Of a stretch of DNA of 64,000 nucleotides, positions 28,068 through 36,964 are shown in pieces. The DNA is taken from contig NZ_JAAIKD010000004.1 of assembly GCF_010820555.1 (NCBI RefSeq), positions 124,001 to 188,000 on the forward strand, written 5' to 3'. Numbering within the stretch: position 1 is the first letter of the stretch; each line of letters opens with the position of its first letter. The stretch comes from Psychroflexus aurantiacus (GTDB taxonomy: Bacteria > Bacteroidota > Bacteroidia > Flavobacteriales > Flavobacteriaceae). The translations under genes and the position numbers were made by a program. Below the pieces are notes generated by a model, which had not been told where the DNA came from, made no database searches, and saw only the letters and a program-made list of their open reading frames with translations.

Positions 28068-28790
28068 ATGATGTTTCCAAGAACAAACCTTAAAACCCAG
28101 TTGAACAAAGAAAAATTCAAAACCACTTCCAACGAAGGCATTTTGAAACAGGTTCATGAAGTTTTCAAAAATGTTGATGTAAGAAATGATGAGGTATTAA
28201 ACAAGGTAATTTCTGGAGACTCTATCGGGTTCAATGATTTTGATTTTGATAAACTGCAGTCCAGTGAAATCTATCATATCGATCAAATTGAAAAAATTTG
28301 TATCACGTATAGATTAAGATTTTTAGATTCCAAATATTTTAAAGGCAAACTACCTTATGAAGCCATTTCAAAGATTAAAACTCTAGAAGAAGAGCATGAG
28401 ACAAGTCTGCAGGGATTCAAAATCATGGCCCCTTCCAAATTGTTTAAATTAGAAAATGCAGATGATCCCTTATTATTTGCACCTATTGGAAATGATTATT
28501 ACTACCTTATTCACAAGTGGGGAAACGACTTGAGTCCATTTCGTAAACTGATGATGTGGCCTTTTAAAACCTTCGAAAATTTTATGCTTTTCGTATTCCT
28601 ATCGGCGCTGATTTGCACTGCGCTTGTCCCAAGCGGCTTCTTTATGAGTGAAGATAATATCAGAACAGAATTTATTTTGCTATTCTTATTTATGTTCAAA
28701 TGGATTGCGGGGATTGCCCTGTATTATGGTTTTGCAAAAGGCAAGAATTTTAACACAGCCATCTGGAGAAGTAAATATTATAATGCTTAA
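28068..28790 (+). CDS. Conserved membrane protein of unknown function
   Basis: I do not recognise the family of this 240-residue protein. The first 160 residues are hydrophilic and mixed in charge, with no enzyme motif I can name. They end in IGNDYYYLIHKWGNDLS, which may be a small folded domain. Two hydrophobic helices follow near residues 170-190 and 203-222, giving an inner-membrane protein with a large cytoplasmic N-terminal part. No signal peptide is present. It is flanked by a thioesterase gene and, after a terminator, by lysA. Codon use looks like its neighbours. Confidence 0.7.
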   Translation: MMFPRTNLKTQLNKEKFKTTSNEGILKQVHEVFKNVDVRNDEVLNKVISGDSIGFNDFDFDKLQSSEIYHIDQIEKICITYRLRFLDSKYFKGKLPYEAISKIKTLEEEHETSLQGFKIMAPSKLFKLENADDPLLFAPIGNDYYYLIHKWGNDLSPFRKLMMWPFKTFENFMLFVFLSALICTALVPSGFFMSEDNIRTEFILLFLFMFKWIAGIALYYGFAKGKNFNTAIWRSKYYNA

Positions 28791-28835
28791 AATTGCAACA
28801 TGATTATATTTCAATTTATATATCAGCAGTTATCT

Positions 28836-28862
28836 CCCGCAAAGTTTTGCGGGTTTCTTTTT
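28836..28862 (+). terminator. Intrinsic terminator after the 240-residue membrane protein
   Basis: CCCGCAAA (28836-28843) and TTTGCGGG (28846-28853) pair closely and are followed by TTTCTTTTT. Confidence 0.85.
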
Positions 28863-29052
28863 AGGTCTTACAAAACCAGGCTTAAAAGAAAATTAGTTTC
28901 TAATTTGGTAAAGCAAAAACACGTCAAAATTTCGAAGACATGCTATCTGAAATCTAAGATAGCGGCATAATCCTTATTCATTTATGTTTACTATTTTAGC
29001 CGGATTAAAAATCTTAACCCGAATAACCCTTTTATTTTAAATTTTAAAACCA

Positions 29053-30258
29053 ATGACACACGCAGACCTTTTAAAAATCACTCAGGAATTTGGTAGTCCA
29101 GTTTACGTTTACGATTCAGAAAAAATTACAAAACAGTATAAACGTCTTACGGAAGCTTTCAAAAAGGTCAAACACTTGCGTCTTCATTATGCGGTAAAGG
29201 CCTTGTCCAATTTGAGTATTCTGAGATTATTCAATCAGCTAGGAAGTGCTTTAGATACCGTTTCCATACAGGAAGTGCGCTTGGGTATTGCGGCAGGTTT
29301 TGAACCTGGTAAAATTATTTTTACGCCCAACGGAGTCTCCATGGAAGAACTTGAAGAAGCGGTGGAACTAGGCGTTCAAATCAATATTGACAACCTGCTT
29401 ATCCTTGAGCAGTTTGGAGCTAAACATCCAAGTGTACCGGTTTGCATTCGTATTAATCCACATGTCATGGCCGGTGGAAATACCAATATTTCTGTGGGCC
29501 ACATCGATTCAAAATTTGGAATCTCCATACATCAGATGCCACACGTCTTACGAATTGTGGAAAACACGAGCATGAACATTAACGGGATCCACATGCACAC
29601 CGGAAGCGATATTCTCGATATTGGGGTGTTCCTCCACGCTGCAGAAATTCTTTTTGATGCTGCAGCTCAATTTGAAAATCTGGAATTTCTGGATTTTGGA
29701 AGCGGATTTAAAGTACCCTATCATGAAGGGGATATCGAAACCAATGTAGAGGAACTGGGTGCCAAGTTAACCAAGCGTTTCAATGAATTTTGCAAATCTT
29801 ACGGCAAGGAATTGACGCTGGCCTTTGAACCCGGGAAATTTTTAGTGAGTGAAGCCGGATTATTTCTGGCCAAAGTGAATGTGGTTAAACAAACAACCTC
29901 AACGGTTTTTGCTCAAATCGATTCCGGATTCAATCATTTGATTCGTCCCATGTTTTACGGATCGAAACATGATATTATCAATATTTCTCATCCAAAGCGC
30001 AACAAGCGGTTTTATTCCGTTGTAGGCTATATCTGTGAAACAGACACCTTTGCCAACAATAAAATGATCTCAGAAATAAGCGAAGGCGACATTTTGGCCT
30101 TTAAAAATGCAGGTGCTTACTGTTACTCTATGGCCAGCAACTACAACTCCAGATTCAGACCTCCGGAAGTACTTTGGCATAAAGGCAAAGCGCATTTGAT
30201 AAGACAGCGTGAGACTTTCGAAGATATCGTGAGAAATCAGATAGAAGTCGCTTTGTAA
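29053..30258 (+). CDS. lysA: Diaminopimelate decarboxylase
   Basis: LysA makes L-lysine from meso-diaminopimelate with pyridoxal phosphate. The 401-residue protein is a fold-type III PLP enzyme. The cofactor lysine is K49 in HYAVKALSN, the HMHTGSD segment near residue 179 contacts the phosphate, and GSGFKVPYH follows near residue 217. The substrate specificity region EPGKFLVSEAG and the second-subunit CETDTFANN block (a variant of the usual CESGD loop) are also present. No dapF or asd neighbour is present. The sequence upstream (28863-29052) contains a short hairpin but no clear promoter. Confidence 0.93.
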   Translation: MTHADLLKITQEFGSPVYVYDSEKITKQYKRLTEAFKKVKHLRLHYAVKALSNLSILRLFNQLGSALDTVSIQEVRLGIAAGFEPGKIIFTPNGVSMEELEEAVELGVQINIDNLLILEQFGAKHPSVPVCIRINPHVMAGGNTNISVGHIDSKFGISIHQMPHVLRIVENTSMNINGIHMHTGSDILDIGVFLHAAEILFDAAAQFENLEFLDFGSGFKVPYHEGDIETNVEELGAKLTKRFNEFCKSYGKELTLAFEPGKFLVSEAGLFLAKVNVVKQTTSTVFAQIDSGFNHLIRPMFYGSKHDIINISHPKRNKRFYSVVGYICETDTFANNKMISEISEGDILAFKNAGAYCYSMASNYNSRFRPPEVLWHKGKAHLIRQRETFEDIVRNQIEVAL

Positions 30259-30282
30259 AGGGATTTACGCCTATTAAAACTT

Positions 30283-30315
30283 AAAAAGATAGAGCTACTC
30301 AGCTCTATCTTTTTT
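30283..30315. terminator. Bidirectional terminator between lysA and dsbD
   Basis: AAAAAGATAGAGCT and AGCTCTATCTTTTT form a 14-bp stem with a 4-base loop and flanking A/T runs. The last codons and stop of dsbD lie inside the stem. Confidence 0.88.
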
Positions 30316-32322
30316 GTTTTGGAAATTTTCAAGCCCGGTTTCCAACCAGTTCAAATAAGCCTCCGATGAAGGTTCATAGGCATTGGTTATGTTCAGAATC
30401 TCAAGGTCCGGAGAAAGCAAAACGTAGTAAGGCTGAGAATTATTCCTGAAATTGAGGGTCTGAAAGGTGGCCCATTTATCACCAACGCTTCGGATTTTCT
30501 TAACCGAGCCGTTGTTTCTTTCAAAGTTAAATCTCTCCTCTTCATCCAACCTGGCGTTATCGTCAACATAGAGTGAAATAAGAATGTAATCGTTTTTGAT
30601 GGTTTCATAGACCTCAGGATCACTCCAGACCTGTTCTTCCATTTTCCTGCAATTCACACAGGCCCAGCCTGTGAAATCCAATAGTATGGGTTTATTCTGT
30701 GCTTTTGCCGCCTGTAAGCCTTTATCAAAGTCCTTATAAGCTTTCAATCCAAGCGGACCTTCGGTTTCTTTTTCATAAATGCTGTAAAAGAGAGGAGGAG
30801 GGAAGCCGCTCAGTAATTTTAAATTGGCCTGTGAAGAATTGGTAAGTCCGGGGATGAGGTAGATTACAAAAGCCAGGGTAAGAATCCCAGCAAAAATTCT
30901 TCCCTTGCCGAGTTTTTGATGAGGTCCCTCATGTGGAAATTTCAGTTTCCCAAAAAGATAGAGCAGCATGCCAATGCCAATTAGAATCCAAATACCGATA
31001 AATACTTCTCGTTTCAGAATCCCCCAGTGTTCTACCAAATCGGCATTCGATAAAAATTTGAAAGCAAGTCCCAATTCTAAAAAGCCTAAGACGACTTTCA
31101 CCGTATTGAGCCATCCGCCGCTTTTAGGCAGGGAATTCAGCCAATTGGGAAACAAGGCAAACAAAGCAAAGGGCAGGGCCAGGGCCAATCCAAACCCACC
31201 CATACCAAGGGTCAGCATCGTAGCACCGCCGTCTGCCGTAAGCGAACCGCCAAGTAAAGAGCCCAATATAGGCCCGGTACAGGAAAAAGAGACCAGGGCA
31301 AGCGTGAGTGCCATAAAGAAAATACCGACAGCACCACCAAAGCTGGTTGCTTTTTGGTCTAGCCGGCTGCTCCAGGAATTTGGCAATGTGATTTCGTAGT
31401 ACCCGAAAAATGAAAAGGCAAAAAATAAAAAAATCAGGAAAAAGATGACATTCAGAACAGGATTGGTGGAAATGCTATTCAAAATTTCAGGGTTAACCGA
31501 ATCGATAAGATGAAAAGGCAAACTCAGCAACAGGTAAATTAAAAAGATAAAAAAGCCATACATCAGGGCATTTATCAGTCCTAATTTCCTGGTCTTTGCA
31601 CCTTTGGTAAAAAAGGAAACCGTTAGAGGAATCATAGGAAACACACAAGGCGTAAGCAGGGCGATAAGTCCGCCAATAAATCCTAAAAGAAAAATGGTAA
31701 AATTACTGTCCTGGTTTTCTTCTGAATTTAACTGGAATTCGCTTTCACCTTTGAGATCGAGTTTTAAAGCCTGCGTTAACTTCTTATCTTTACTTTGTAT
31801 TTCGATGGCTTTGGTTTCCGCAAGCATCAACTTTGCATCTGCAATACTAAAACTAAAGCGTTTTTGATCCTGAGGAAGACACATCTCATCATTACAAATC
31901 ATGAAGAGGATTTCAAGATCCAGCGAACCCTCTTCCGCTTTTACTTTAAAATCCTGCTTAAAGGTGGCCTGGTCAATAAAATAGGTTAAGTCCGTTTTAA
32001 AGATCTCATCAAACTTGGTTATGCCGTCGGGTTCCTGAGTGGGACCTATTTTTTCCAATACCGCAGGATCATATTCAAAATTGAATTCGGTTGGAATTGG
32101 CCCATTTTCATCTTTTTTGAGTTCCGCTTGAGAAGGTAAATGCCAGCCCTCTTCAATCTGAGCAGTAAGCTTAATCGTAAAAATACTATCGGACTTTTTA
32201 ATTACTGAAGCTTCCCAGCTGGATGGATTTAAAGCATTATCCTGTTGCTCAAACCCAAACTGAGCCTGGGATTGAGTTGTAATCAGCAGCGAAAAAATGA
32301 GTAATAAATAGGTTCTAATCAT
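30295..32322 (-). CDS. dsbD: Thiol:disulfide interchange protein DsbD
   Basis: DsbD carries electrons from cytoplasmic thioredoxin across the inner membrane to periplasmic reductases. The 675-residue protein has a signal peptide and an N-terminal DsbC-binding domain with a cysteine pair (C143 and C148 region, ICNDEMCLPQ). Eight or so membrane segments follow from about residue 210, with the membrane cysteines in LTPCVFPM and SFSCTGPIL. A C-terminal thioredoxin domain has C555 and C558 in WACVNC. Its start overlaps the end of tilS by 8 bases. It is the last gene of a four-gene cluster and ends in a strong terminator. Confidence 0.93.
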   Translation of the reverse strand: MIRTYLLLIFSLLITTQSQAQFGFEQQDNALNPSSWEASVIKKSDSIFTIKLTAQIEEGWHLPSQAELKKDENGPIPTEFNFEYDPAVLEKIGPTQEPDGITKFDEIFKTDLTYFIDQATFKQDFKVKAEEGSLDLEILFMICNDEMCLPQDQKRFSFSIADAKLMLAETKAIEIQSKDKKLTQALKLDLKGESEFQLNSEENQDSNFTIFLLGFIGGLIALLTPCVFPMIPLTVSFFTKGAKTRKLGLINALMYGFFIFLIYLLLSLPFHLIDSVNPEILNSISTNPVLNVIFFLIFLFFAFSFFGYYEITLPNSWSSRLDQKATSFGGAVGIFFMALTLALVSFSCTGPILGSLLGGSLTADGGATMLTLGMGGFGLALALPFALFALFPNWLNSLPKSGGWLNTVKVVLGFLELGLAFKFLSNADLVEHWGILKREVFIGIWILIGIGMLLYLFGKLKFPHEGPHQKLGKGRIFAGILTLAFVIYLIPGLTNSSQANLKLLSGFPPPLFYSIYEKETEGPLGLKAYKDFDKGLQAAKAQNKPILLDFTGWACVNCRKMEEQVWSDPEVYETIKNDYILISLYVDDNARLDEEERFNFERNNGSVKKIRSVGDKWATFQTLNFRNNSQPYYVLLSPDLEILNITNAYEPSSEAYLNWLETGLENFQNKKDRAE

Positions 32323-33631
32323 TTAAAATTTCAATTTTGAGGATATCCTCAGTGGTTGGTTCTACTTTGTAGCGATCATCCGTTCTTAAGTTCAGCACCC
32401 AAATTACATCAGCATTGCCATTGCAAAGCAGAAGTTGAGAAGACTTCAGGTGCGGACTTATTTTTTCATCTTTTAGAAAATCGCTTAATTTCTTTTTTCC
32501 TTGCATTCCGAAGGGGTAAAAGTAGTCCCCATTTCTTACAGATCTCACACTTAAGGGAAACTTAAGTTTAGACTTATCGATGTAGGCCACATTTGATCTG
32601 AAATTTCCAAGCTTTTCTACTTTTTTAAATTTTAATGTAAAACCATTCAAGTCAATATTGTTTTGGTCTTCATCAATTTTAACAGGTTCAAACCTTTGAA
32701 TTGAAATGGTAGATAAGACAAGTTTTCCTCGATCTTTCACAAGTAGATGAGAGGAAGATTTAACTTGTTTACCAGTTTGAGCTTCAAGCAAATGATACAC
32801 ATCCTCCCATTCGGTAAAACCAAAATTTACCAGCAACTGATACAAAATCGCTTTTTGGTTTGGAAATGTGTTTAGCTTTTCAATGTCGATTTCATAATGC
32901 TCGTCCTTTTTTGTAACCAGGGTTTTAAAAAGCAAAGTGGTGTAATCTTCAATCAGAAGTTCAGCATCCTTTAATTTTTCGAGACTGGATTTAAAGTTGT
33001 TCAAAAACTGTGAATTTAAATCCATCAGTGAAGGGACAACCTGATGCCTTATTTTATTCCTCAAGTATTTGGTGGTTGCATTGCTTTGGTCTTCCCGCCA
33101 GTCAATGTTGTTTTCCCTTGCATAGCTGTAGATGTCGTCTTTGGAGAATATCAAAAGCGGTCTTCTGATGTAGTCATTCCGGTCTGGGATACCAGTAAGA
33201 CCCTTTAGTCCGGTAGAGCGGTTTAGGTTAATGATAAACGTTTCCAGACTGTCATTCAGGTGATGTGCGGTGAGCAGGTAAGGGTAAGCGGTTGTTTCTA
33301 TCAACTCGCGAAACCAGGCATAACGCATATTTCTGGCTGTGATTTGAATCGATTCCTTTTGTTCTTCGGCTAAAGTTTCGGTTTTAAACTTTTTAACAAA
33401 AAAAGGACAATTCATGGAGTTGGCCAGATCTTCCACAAAACGCTCGTCTGTATCACTGGCCTCTGCCCTCAATTGAAAATTGCAGTGAGCCAAAGCAAAA
33501 TCTAATTTCAAATGCAAACACAGATGCACCAAAACCACTGAATCTATACCACCACTCATGGCAATAATAAAAGGCTGCTTCAGTAATTCAGGGAACTCAG
33601 ATTCTATATGTGTCTGGAAACGGTTCTGCAT
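32315..33631 (-). CDS. tilS: tRNA(Ile)-lysidine synthase TilS
   Basis: TilS attaches lysine to C34 of the tRNA-Ile with anticodon CAU, changing its reading from AUG to AUA; the enzyme is essential. The 438-residue protein has the ATP PP-loop SGGIDS (residues 26-31), the LTAHHLNDSLETF block near residue 120, and RRPLLIFSKDDIYSYA. The C-terminal domain ends in the conserved FYPFGMQGKKKLSDFL-like region near residue 378. It lies 33 bases after pabB and overlaps dsbD, so all are likely on one transcript. Confidence 0.95.
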   Translation of the reverse strand: MQNRFQTHIESEFPELLKQPFIIAMSGGIDSVVLVHLCLHLKLDFALAHCNFQLRAEASDTDERFVEDLANSMNCPFFVKKFKTETLAEEQKESIQITARNMRYAWFRELIETTAYPYLLTAHHLNDSLETFIINLNRSTGLKGLTGIPDRNDYIRRPLLIFSKDDIYSYARENNIDWREDQSNATTKYLRNKIRHQVVPSLMDLNSQFLNNFKSSLEKLKDAELLIEDYTTLLFKTLVTKKDEHYEIDIEKLNTFPNQKAILYQLLVNFGFTEWEDVYHLLEAQTGKQVKSSSHLLVKDRGKLVLSTISIQRFEPVKIDEDQNNIDLNGFTLKFKKVEKLGNFRSNVAYIDKSKLKFPLSVRSVRNGDYFYPFGMQGKKKLSDFLKDEKISPHLKSSQLLLCNGNADVIWVLNLRTDDRYKVEPTTEDILKIEILND

Positions 33632-33664
33632 CTTTAGAAAAACACTAAATTAAACTTTATTGCT

Positions 33665-34972
33665 TTATTCTTTAGTAACAATAGTCGCATTAACAACATA
33701 TTGTAAGGCTTTTCCTTTTATAAGGCATTCTTCATATTCCTGTTCCGGTTTTGCCAGGGAGGTGAGGGCACTGCCTACCATATAAGACAGGTACTTTTTT
33801 TCTGAATTGTAGAGCAAGCTTCGTATGACCACATTAAAATCAAAATCATGATCTGGAGTTATATAGCCAATAGCTCCGCTGTAAAGTCCTCGTTTTGTAG
33901 ATTCATAGGTTTCTGCAATTTCCATGGCAGAACACTTCGGAGCTCCGGTCATACTGCCCATTGGAAACAAGGATTTTAAGATTTCGGCTACGGAGTAATC
34001 GGTTTTTACTTCAGAAGTAATGGTAGAAACCATTTGATGAACCTGTTCATAAGAGTAGATTTTGCATAACTCTTCCACGCTTACAGATTTTTTTTTAGCT
34101 GTTTTGGACAAATCATTTCTGACCAAATCCACAATCATGATATTTTCTGAAATCTCCTTGGGATCATTTTTCAAGTTTTGCTTTAACTGCTCGTCTTCAG
34201 CTGGGTTAGCGCCTCGCCTGGCTGTGCCTTTGATGGGCTGTGAGATCAGTTTCTGTTTTTCTTTTTTTAGAAACCGCTCCGGACTGGCGCACAGGGCATA
34301 ATAATGCTCCAGTTTCAAAAAACTGGAAAATGGAGCTTTGGAAACGGAATTCAGATGATCAAAGGTGGCATGGGGTTCAATGTAGGCATCATCGACAAAG
34401 AACTCCTGGCAGAAATTGACTTCATAAATATCTCCTCTTTGGATATGAGCCAAAACCTGTTGAGCCTTTGCAACATATTCTTCTTTATCCCACCTGGGTG
34501 TAAATCGCATGGCATGAGAGCCTGTTTCTGGGAGGTCTAGGTTCAATATGGACGCGAAGTCCGTATCTATTTCATCATCCACCATCTTCAGGTAATGCGC
34601 CTCGATATGATCTTCCCTTACAAGCCATATTTTTTTGGGCTGAATAAAATAGAGCTCAGGAAATTGAAGATGATCTTCATTTTTTGAGGTAATGGTTTCG
34701 GTGTCGTTTTTTAGGTCATAACTCAGATATCCAAATAACCAGTCTCTAGTGCTGCTCTGGTATTCATCAAGCCGCTCAAAAGCCATGCAGTCGTCAGATT
34801 TTATGGCTGTAAAGGCATCTACAGCTAGCATGGCTCCATAGTTCTGGTACAGATGCTCACGTTCATTGGAGTCTAAGTAAATGACTTCTTCGAATTGCTT
34901 TCCCCAGTGAAAAAGCTTTTTTTTGAAATCTCCGCTAAATTGCTGCTTTTGAAATGTTCTGACAGTTCTCAA
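33665..34972 (-). CDS. pabB: Aminodeoxychorismate synthase component I
   Basis: PabB turns chorismate into 4-amino-4-deoxychorismate with ammonia from a PabA partner, for folate. The 435-residue protein has the chorismate-binding signature: QRGDIYEVNFCQEF near residue 182, PIKGTARRG near residue 247, and IVDLVRNDLSKTA near residue 285. The segment FPMGSMTGAPK follows near residue 342. Anthranilate synthase component I is closely related. The short N-terminal region and absence of trp neighbours favour PabB. The downstream spacing to tilS is 33 bases and the upstream gene ends 5 bases away, so it is in an operon. Confidence 0.9.
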   Translation of the reverse strand: MRTVRTFQKQQFSGDFKKKLFHWGKQFEEVIYLDSNEREHLYQNYGAMLAVDAFTAIKSDDCMAFERLDEYQSSTRDWLFGYLSYDLKNDTETITSKNEDHLQFPELYFIQPKKIWLVREDHIEAHYLKMVDDEIDTDFASILNLDLPETGSHAMRFTPRWDKEEYVAKAQQVLAHIQRGDIYEVNFCQEFFVDDAYIEPHATFDHLNSVSKAPFSSFLKLEHYYALCASPERFLKKEKQKLISQPIKGTARRGANPAEDEQLKQNLKNDPKEISENIMIVDLVRNDLSKTAKKKSVSVEELCKIYSYEQVHQMVSTITSEVKTDYSVAEILKSLFPMGSMTGAPKCSAMEIAETYESTKRGLYSGAIGYITPDHDFDFNVVIRSLLYNSEKKYLSYMVGSALTSLAKPEQEYEECLIKGKALQYVVNATIVTKE

Positions 34973-34977
34973 ATCGG

Positions 34978-35505
34978 TTATAAATCGTTTTCAAAATTAT
35001 GGAGTAAAGACTTTAGATGGGCTTTGTATGTATCTGTCATTTCATTTTCCTCAAAATTTTCTTCAAATGAAGGTAAACTGAAATTGTGAATGACGTTACC
35101 ACCAAATTTCTTAAAATTAGATGTCGTGTATTCTAAGCTTGATTGAGCCCCACCTTTTCCGGGCGAGGTTGACATTAAAAAAATGGGTTTGTCCTTGAGG
35201 TATTCGCTGTCACTTCGAGAAAGCCAGTCGGTGATGTTTTTAAAGAAAGCAGACATTGCTCCGTTGTGCTCATTGACGGCTACGATTAAGGCATCTGCTT
35301 TTTTGATCTCAGATTTTAAATTTTGAATATCCTCTGGAATACCCTCAGAGTTTTCAAGGGTTTCAGAATATATCGGAACCTCCAAAGCTTTCAAATCGAT
35401 ATAATTAACATCCGCTTGTTTTATAAAGTTTAAAGCATACTGCAGTAATCTATCGTTGATGGAAGTCTCTGAATTGGATCCTGTAAAGGCTATGATTTTC
35501 GACAT
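34978..35505 (-). CDS. NAD(P)H-dependent FMN reductase-like flavoprotein
   Basis: The 175-residue protein has a flavodoxin-like fold of the NADPH-dependent FMN reductase family. The N-terminal phosphate-binding loop TGSNSETSINDRLL (about residues 8-21) is followed by the flavin-contacting block VNEHNGAMSAFFKNITDWLSR near residue 78. The STSPGKGGA loop lies near residue 112. It probably reduces flavins or quinones with NAD(P)H in the cytoplasm; the true substrate is unknown. It is the first gene of the cluster with pabB, tilS and dsbD, with 5 bases to pabB. Confidence 0.85.
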   Translation of the reverse strand: MSKIIAFTGSNSETSINDRLLQYALNFIKQADVNYIDLKALEVPIYSETLENSEGIPEDIQNLKSEIKKADALIVAVNEHNGAMSAFFKNITDWLSRSDSEYLKDKPIFLMSTSPGKGGAQSSLEYTTSNFKKFGGNVIHNFSLPSFEENFEENEMTDTYKAHLKSLLHNFENDL

Positions 35506-35538
35506 TTAATTTTTTGAGTAAAGGTACATATAAAAGAA

Positions 35539-35572
35539 AAATCCACTATTTCCTGGAAGGAATAATGGATTT
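35539..35572 (-). terminator. Intrinsic terminator of the 64-residue gene
   Basis: On the minus strand AAATCCA and TGGATTT close an imperfect long stem that also pairs TTCC with GGAA, followed by TTCTTTT. Confidence 0.75.
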
Positions 35573-35593
35573 AATTTTAGGTGATGTTTAATA

Positions 35594-35788
35594 TTAATCC
35601 AGGTAAACCATACATTGTTTTAAGGATGGATTCTTTTTTATCAAACTTAAAATAAAGTCTCTAAGTTCGTCAAGTTCATAAGGAAGTAAACGTTCTGTCG
35701 CCTTTTTTAATTCTTTGCAAAACAGATGGACATCAAAACTTACTTTTTTCAAAATTTCTTTAGTGTATTCAAACATTGCTCTGGGCAT
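35594..35788 (-). CDS. Small conserved protein of unknown function (64 residues)
   Basis: This 64-residue protein begins MPRAMFEYTKEILKKVSFD and is probably all-helical, with a cluster LPYELDELRDFILSLIKKN near the C-terminus. There is no membrane segment or signal peptide, and the two cysteines are isolated (C24, C59). From memory, very similar short proteins with the MPRAMF start are widespread in Flavobacteriia, but none is characterised. The gene is separate, with a terminator 22 bases after its stop codon. I assign no function. Confidence 0.7.
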   Translation of the reverse strand: MPRAMFEYTKEILKKVSFDVHLFCKELKKATERLLPYELDELRDFILSLIKKNPSLKQCMVYLD

Positions 35789-35909
35789 GATTTAAAATTT
35801 TAAAAATTAGGTAGAAATGTATCATTCAAGTTATTTGTGTGAATATAATAATTTCATACCGATCGTATTATGATAAATGTCATAAAATTTGTAATTTATT
35901 AGCATAAAT

Positions 35910-36362
35910 TTATTTTTTTCGAACGGTCCATTGAAACTTAAATTCTGAGACCACTTCACCAGCTTTATTTTCAGCAGTCGAAGTCATCCAGAACTTGAGT
36001 CCTTCAGGCTCATTCAGACAGGTTTTGATACTGCTTTTAACGAGCTCCACATCTTCACAGGTAAACCTTATTTTCCCTTTGGCTTTTTTATAGAATGTAG
36101 ACGAATTTTCCTGAACCAGCATGGAAATCTTTTCACCGCTTTCACTAATTTCTTTCATCACGATAGCTCCGGTACTCAGTTCTGCTGCCATAGCCTGTAC
36201 AGCAAAATACATGCTGTTGAAAGGGTTCTGATTAATCCATCTGTGAGTCACAGTGGTTATACACACTTTAGAATTGATCGTTTTTACCCGTACTCCGCAA
36301 AGCCACGCAGAAGGTAATTTGGTAACTAAAAACAAATTGATTTTGGAGGGAGAAAGCTTCAT
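35910..36362 (-). CDS. DUF4442 hotdog-fold protein
   Basis: The 150-residue protein matches the DUF4442 family, whose members have a thioesterase-like hotdog fold. Supporting segments are THRWINQNPFNSMYFAVQAM (about residues 39-58), where the central hotdog helix is expected, and the strand-rich C-terminal half ending FKFQWTVRKK. The catalytic HGG/Asp pattern of PaaI enzymes is not evident, so activity is uncertain. It starts divergently from padR with about 260 bases between the two starts. A Shine-Dalgarno sequence is absent. Confidence 0.75.
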   Translation of the reverse strand: MKLSPSKINLFLVTKLPSAWLCGVRVKTINSKVCITTVTHRWINQNPFNSMYFAVQAMAAELSTGAIVMKEISESGEKISMLVQENSSTFYKKAKGKIRFTCEDVELVKSSIKTCLNEPEGLKFWMTSTAENKAGEVVSEFKFQWTVRKK

Positions 36363-36563
36363 TGAGATTTTTTTTTTGGTGTTTCAAGGTAGTCATTTAT
36401 TCAATTCTATAGTGAAATTTTATTTTTTTTAAATTTTAATATGTTTTTTTTAGTTCTTCTCACATGAGTCGAATGTATTGATTTTACTAGGGATTCGAAG
36501 CTATATTGGTAAGAAACACAAGTTCAATAATGTTAATTAAAAGTTAAATTATATTACTATGTA

Positions 36564-36595
36564 TTGCAAAGTAGTGTCTAAAAGACATATCTTTG
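36564..36595 (+). promoter_or_regulatory. Promoter of the padR operon
   Basis: TTG at 36564-36566 and TATCTTTG at 36588-36595 are spaced by 21 bases. The exact -7 element lies within the right arm of the palindrome at 36566-36596. An AGGAG Shine-Dalgarno sequence at 36612-36616 precedes the padR ATG. Confidence 0.6.
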
Positions 36596-36596
36596 C
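36566..36596. promoter_or_regulatory. Palindromic candidate PadR operator
   Basis: A 31-base inverted repeat: GCAAAG (36566-36571), three unpaired bases, TGTCT (36575-36579), AAA, AGACA (36583-36587), three bases, CTTTGC (36591-36596). Eleven pairs are perfect. It covers the spacer and the -7 box of the padR promoter, the expected position for autorepression by the winged-helix dimer. Confidence 0.55.
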
Positions 36597-36619
36597 TATG
36601 TATTATTTAAAAGGAGATT

Positions 36620-36964
36620 ATGAAAATAGAAAACACTAAAGCTCAAATGCGCAAGGGAGTGCTGGAGTATTGCATCTTGTCTGTGCTAAGTCACGACGAT
36701 GCTTATGTTGCAGAAATCCTCGACACGTTGAAGTCGGCAAAGCTGCTGGTTGTGGAAGGAACGATTTACCCGTTGCTAACCCGGCTAAAAAATGCAAATC
36801 TTCTGTCGTACCGATGGGAAGAATCCACGGGAGGACCACCTCGGAAATACTATGGTCTAACTGAAGAAGGAAAAGATTTCCTGAGCGAACTTTCAGAAAC
36901 CTGGACCGAATTGAGTTTCGCAGTCACAAAAATTACTTCAAAAAAACAAACTAACGATGAATAA
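36620..36964 (+). CDS. PadR family transcriptional regulator
   Basis: This 114-residue protein is a short (PadR-s1) winged-helix regulator. The helix-turn-helix covers roughly residues 14-75, with the diagnostic block VVEGTIYPLLTRLKNANLL. The wing follows at GGPPRKYYGLTEEGK. Members form dimers and usually repress their own operon until an envelope or drug signal relieves them. The gene overlaps the PspC-domain gene by 8 bases, so the two are translationally coupled. The palindrome over its promoter is a probable autoregulatory site. Confidence 0.92.
   Translation: MKIENTKAQMRKGVLEYCILSVLSHDDAYVAEILDTLKSAKLLVVEGTIYPLLTRLKNANLLSYRWEESTGGPPRKYYGLTEEGKDFLSELSETWTELSFAVTKITSKKQTNDE

Noticed and set aside
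28942-28963. Hairpin GCTATCT/AGATAGC upstream of lysA as a riboswitch
   Set aside because: Only seven pairs with no surrounding conserved core; nothing resembling the lysine riboswitch is present.
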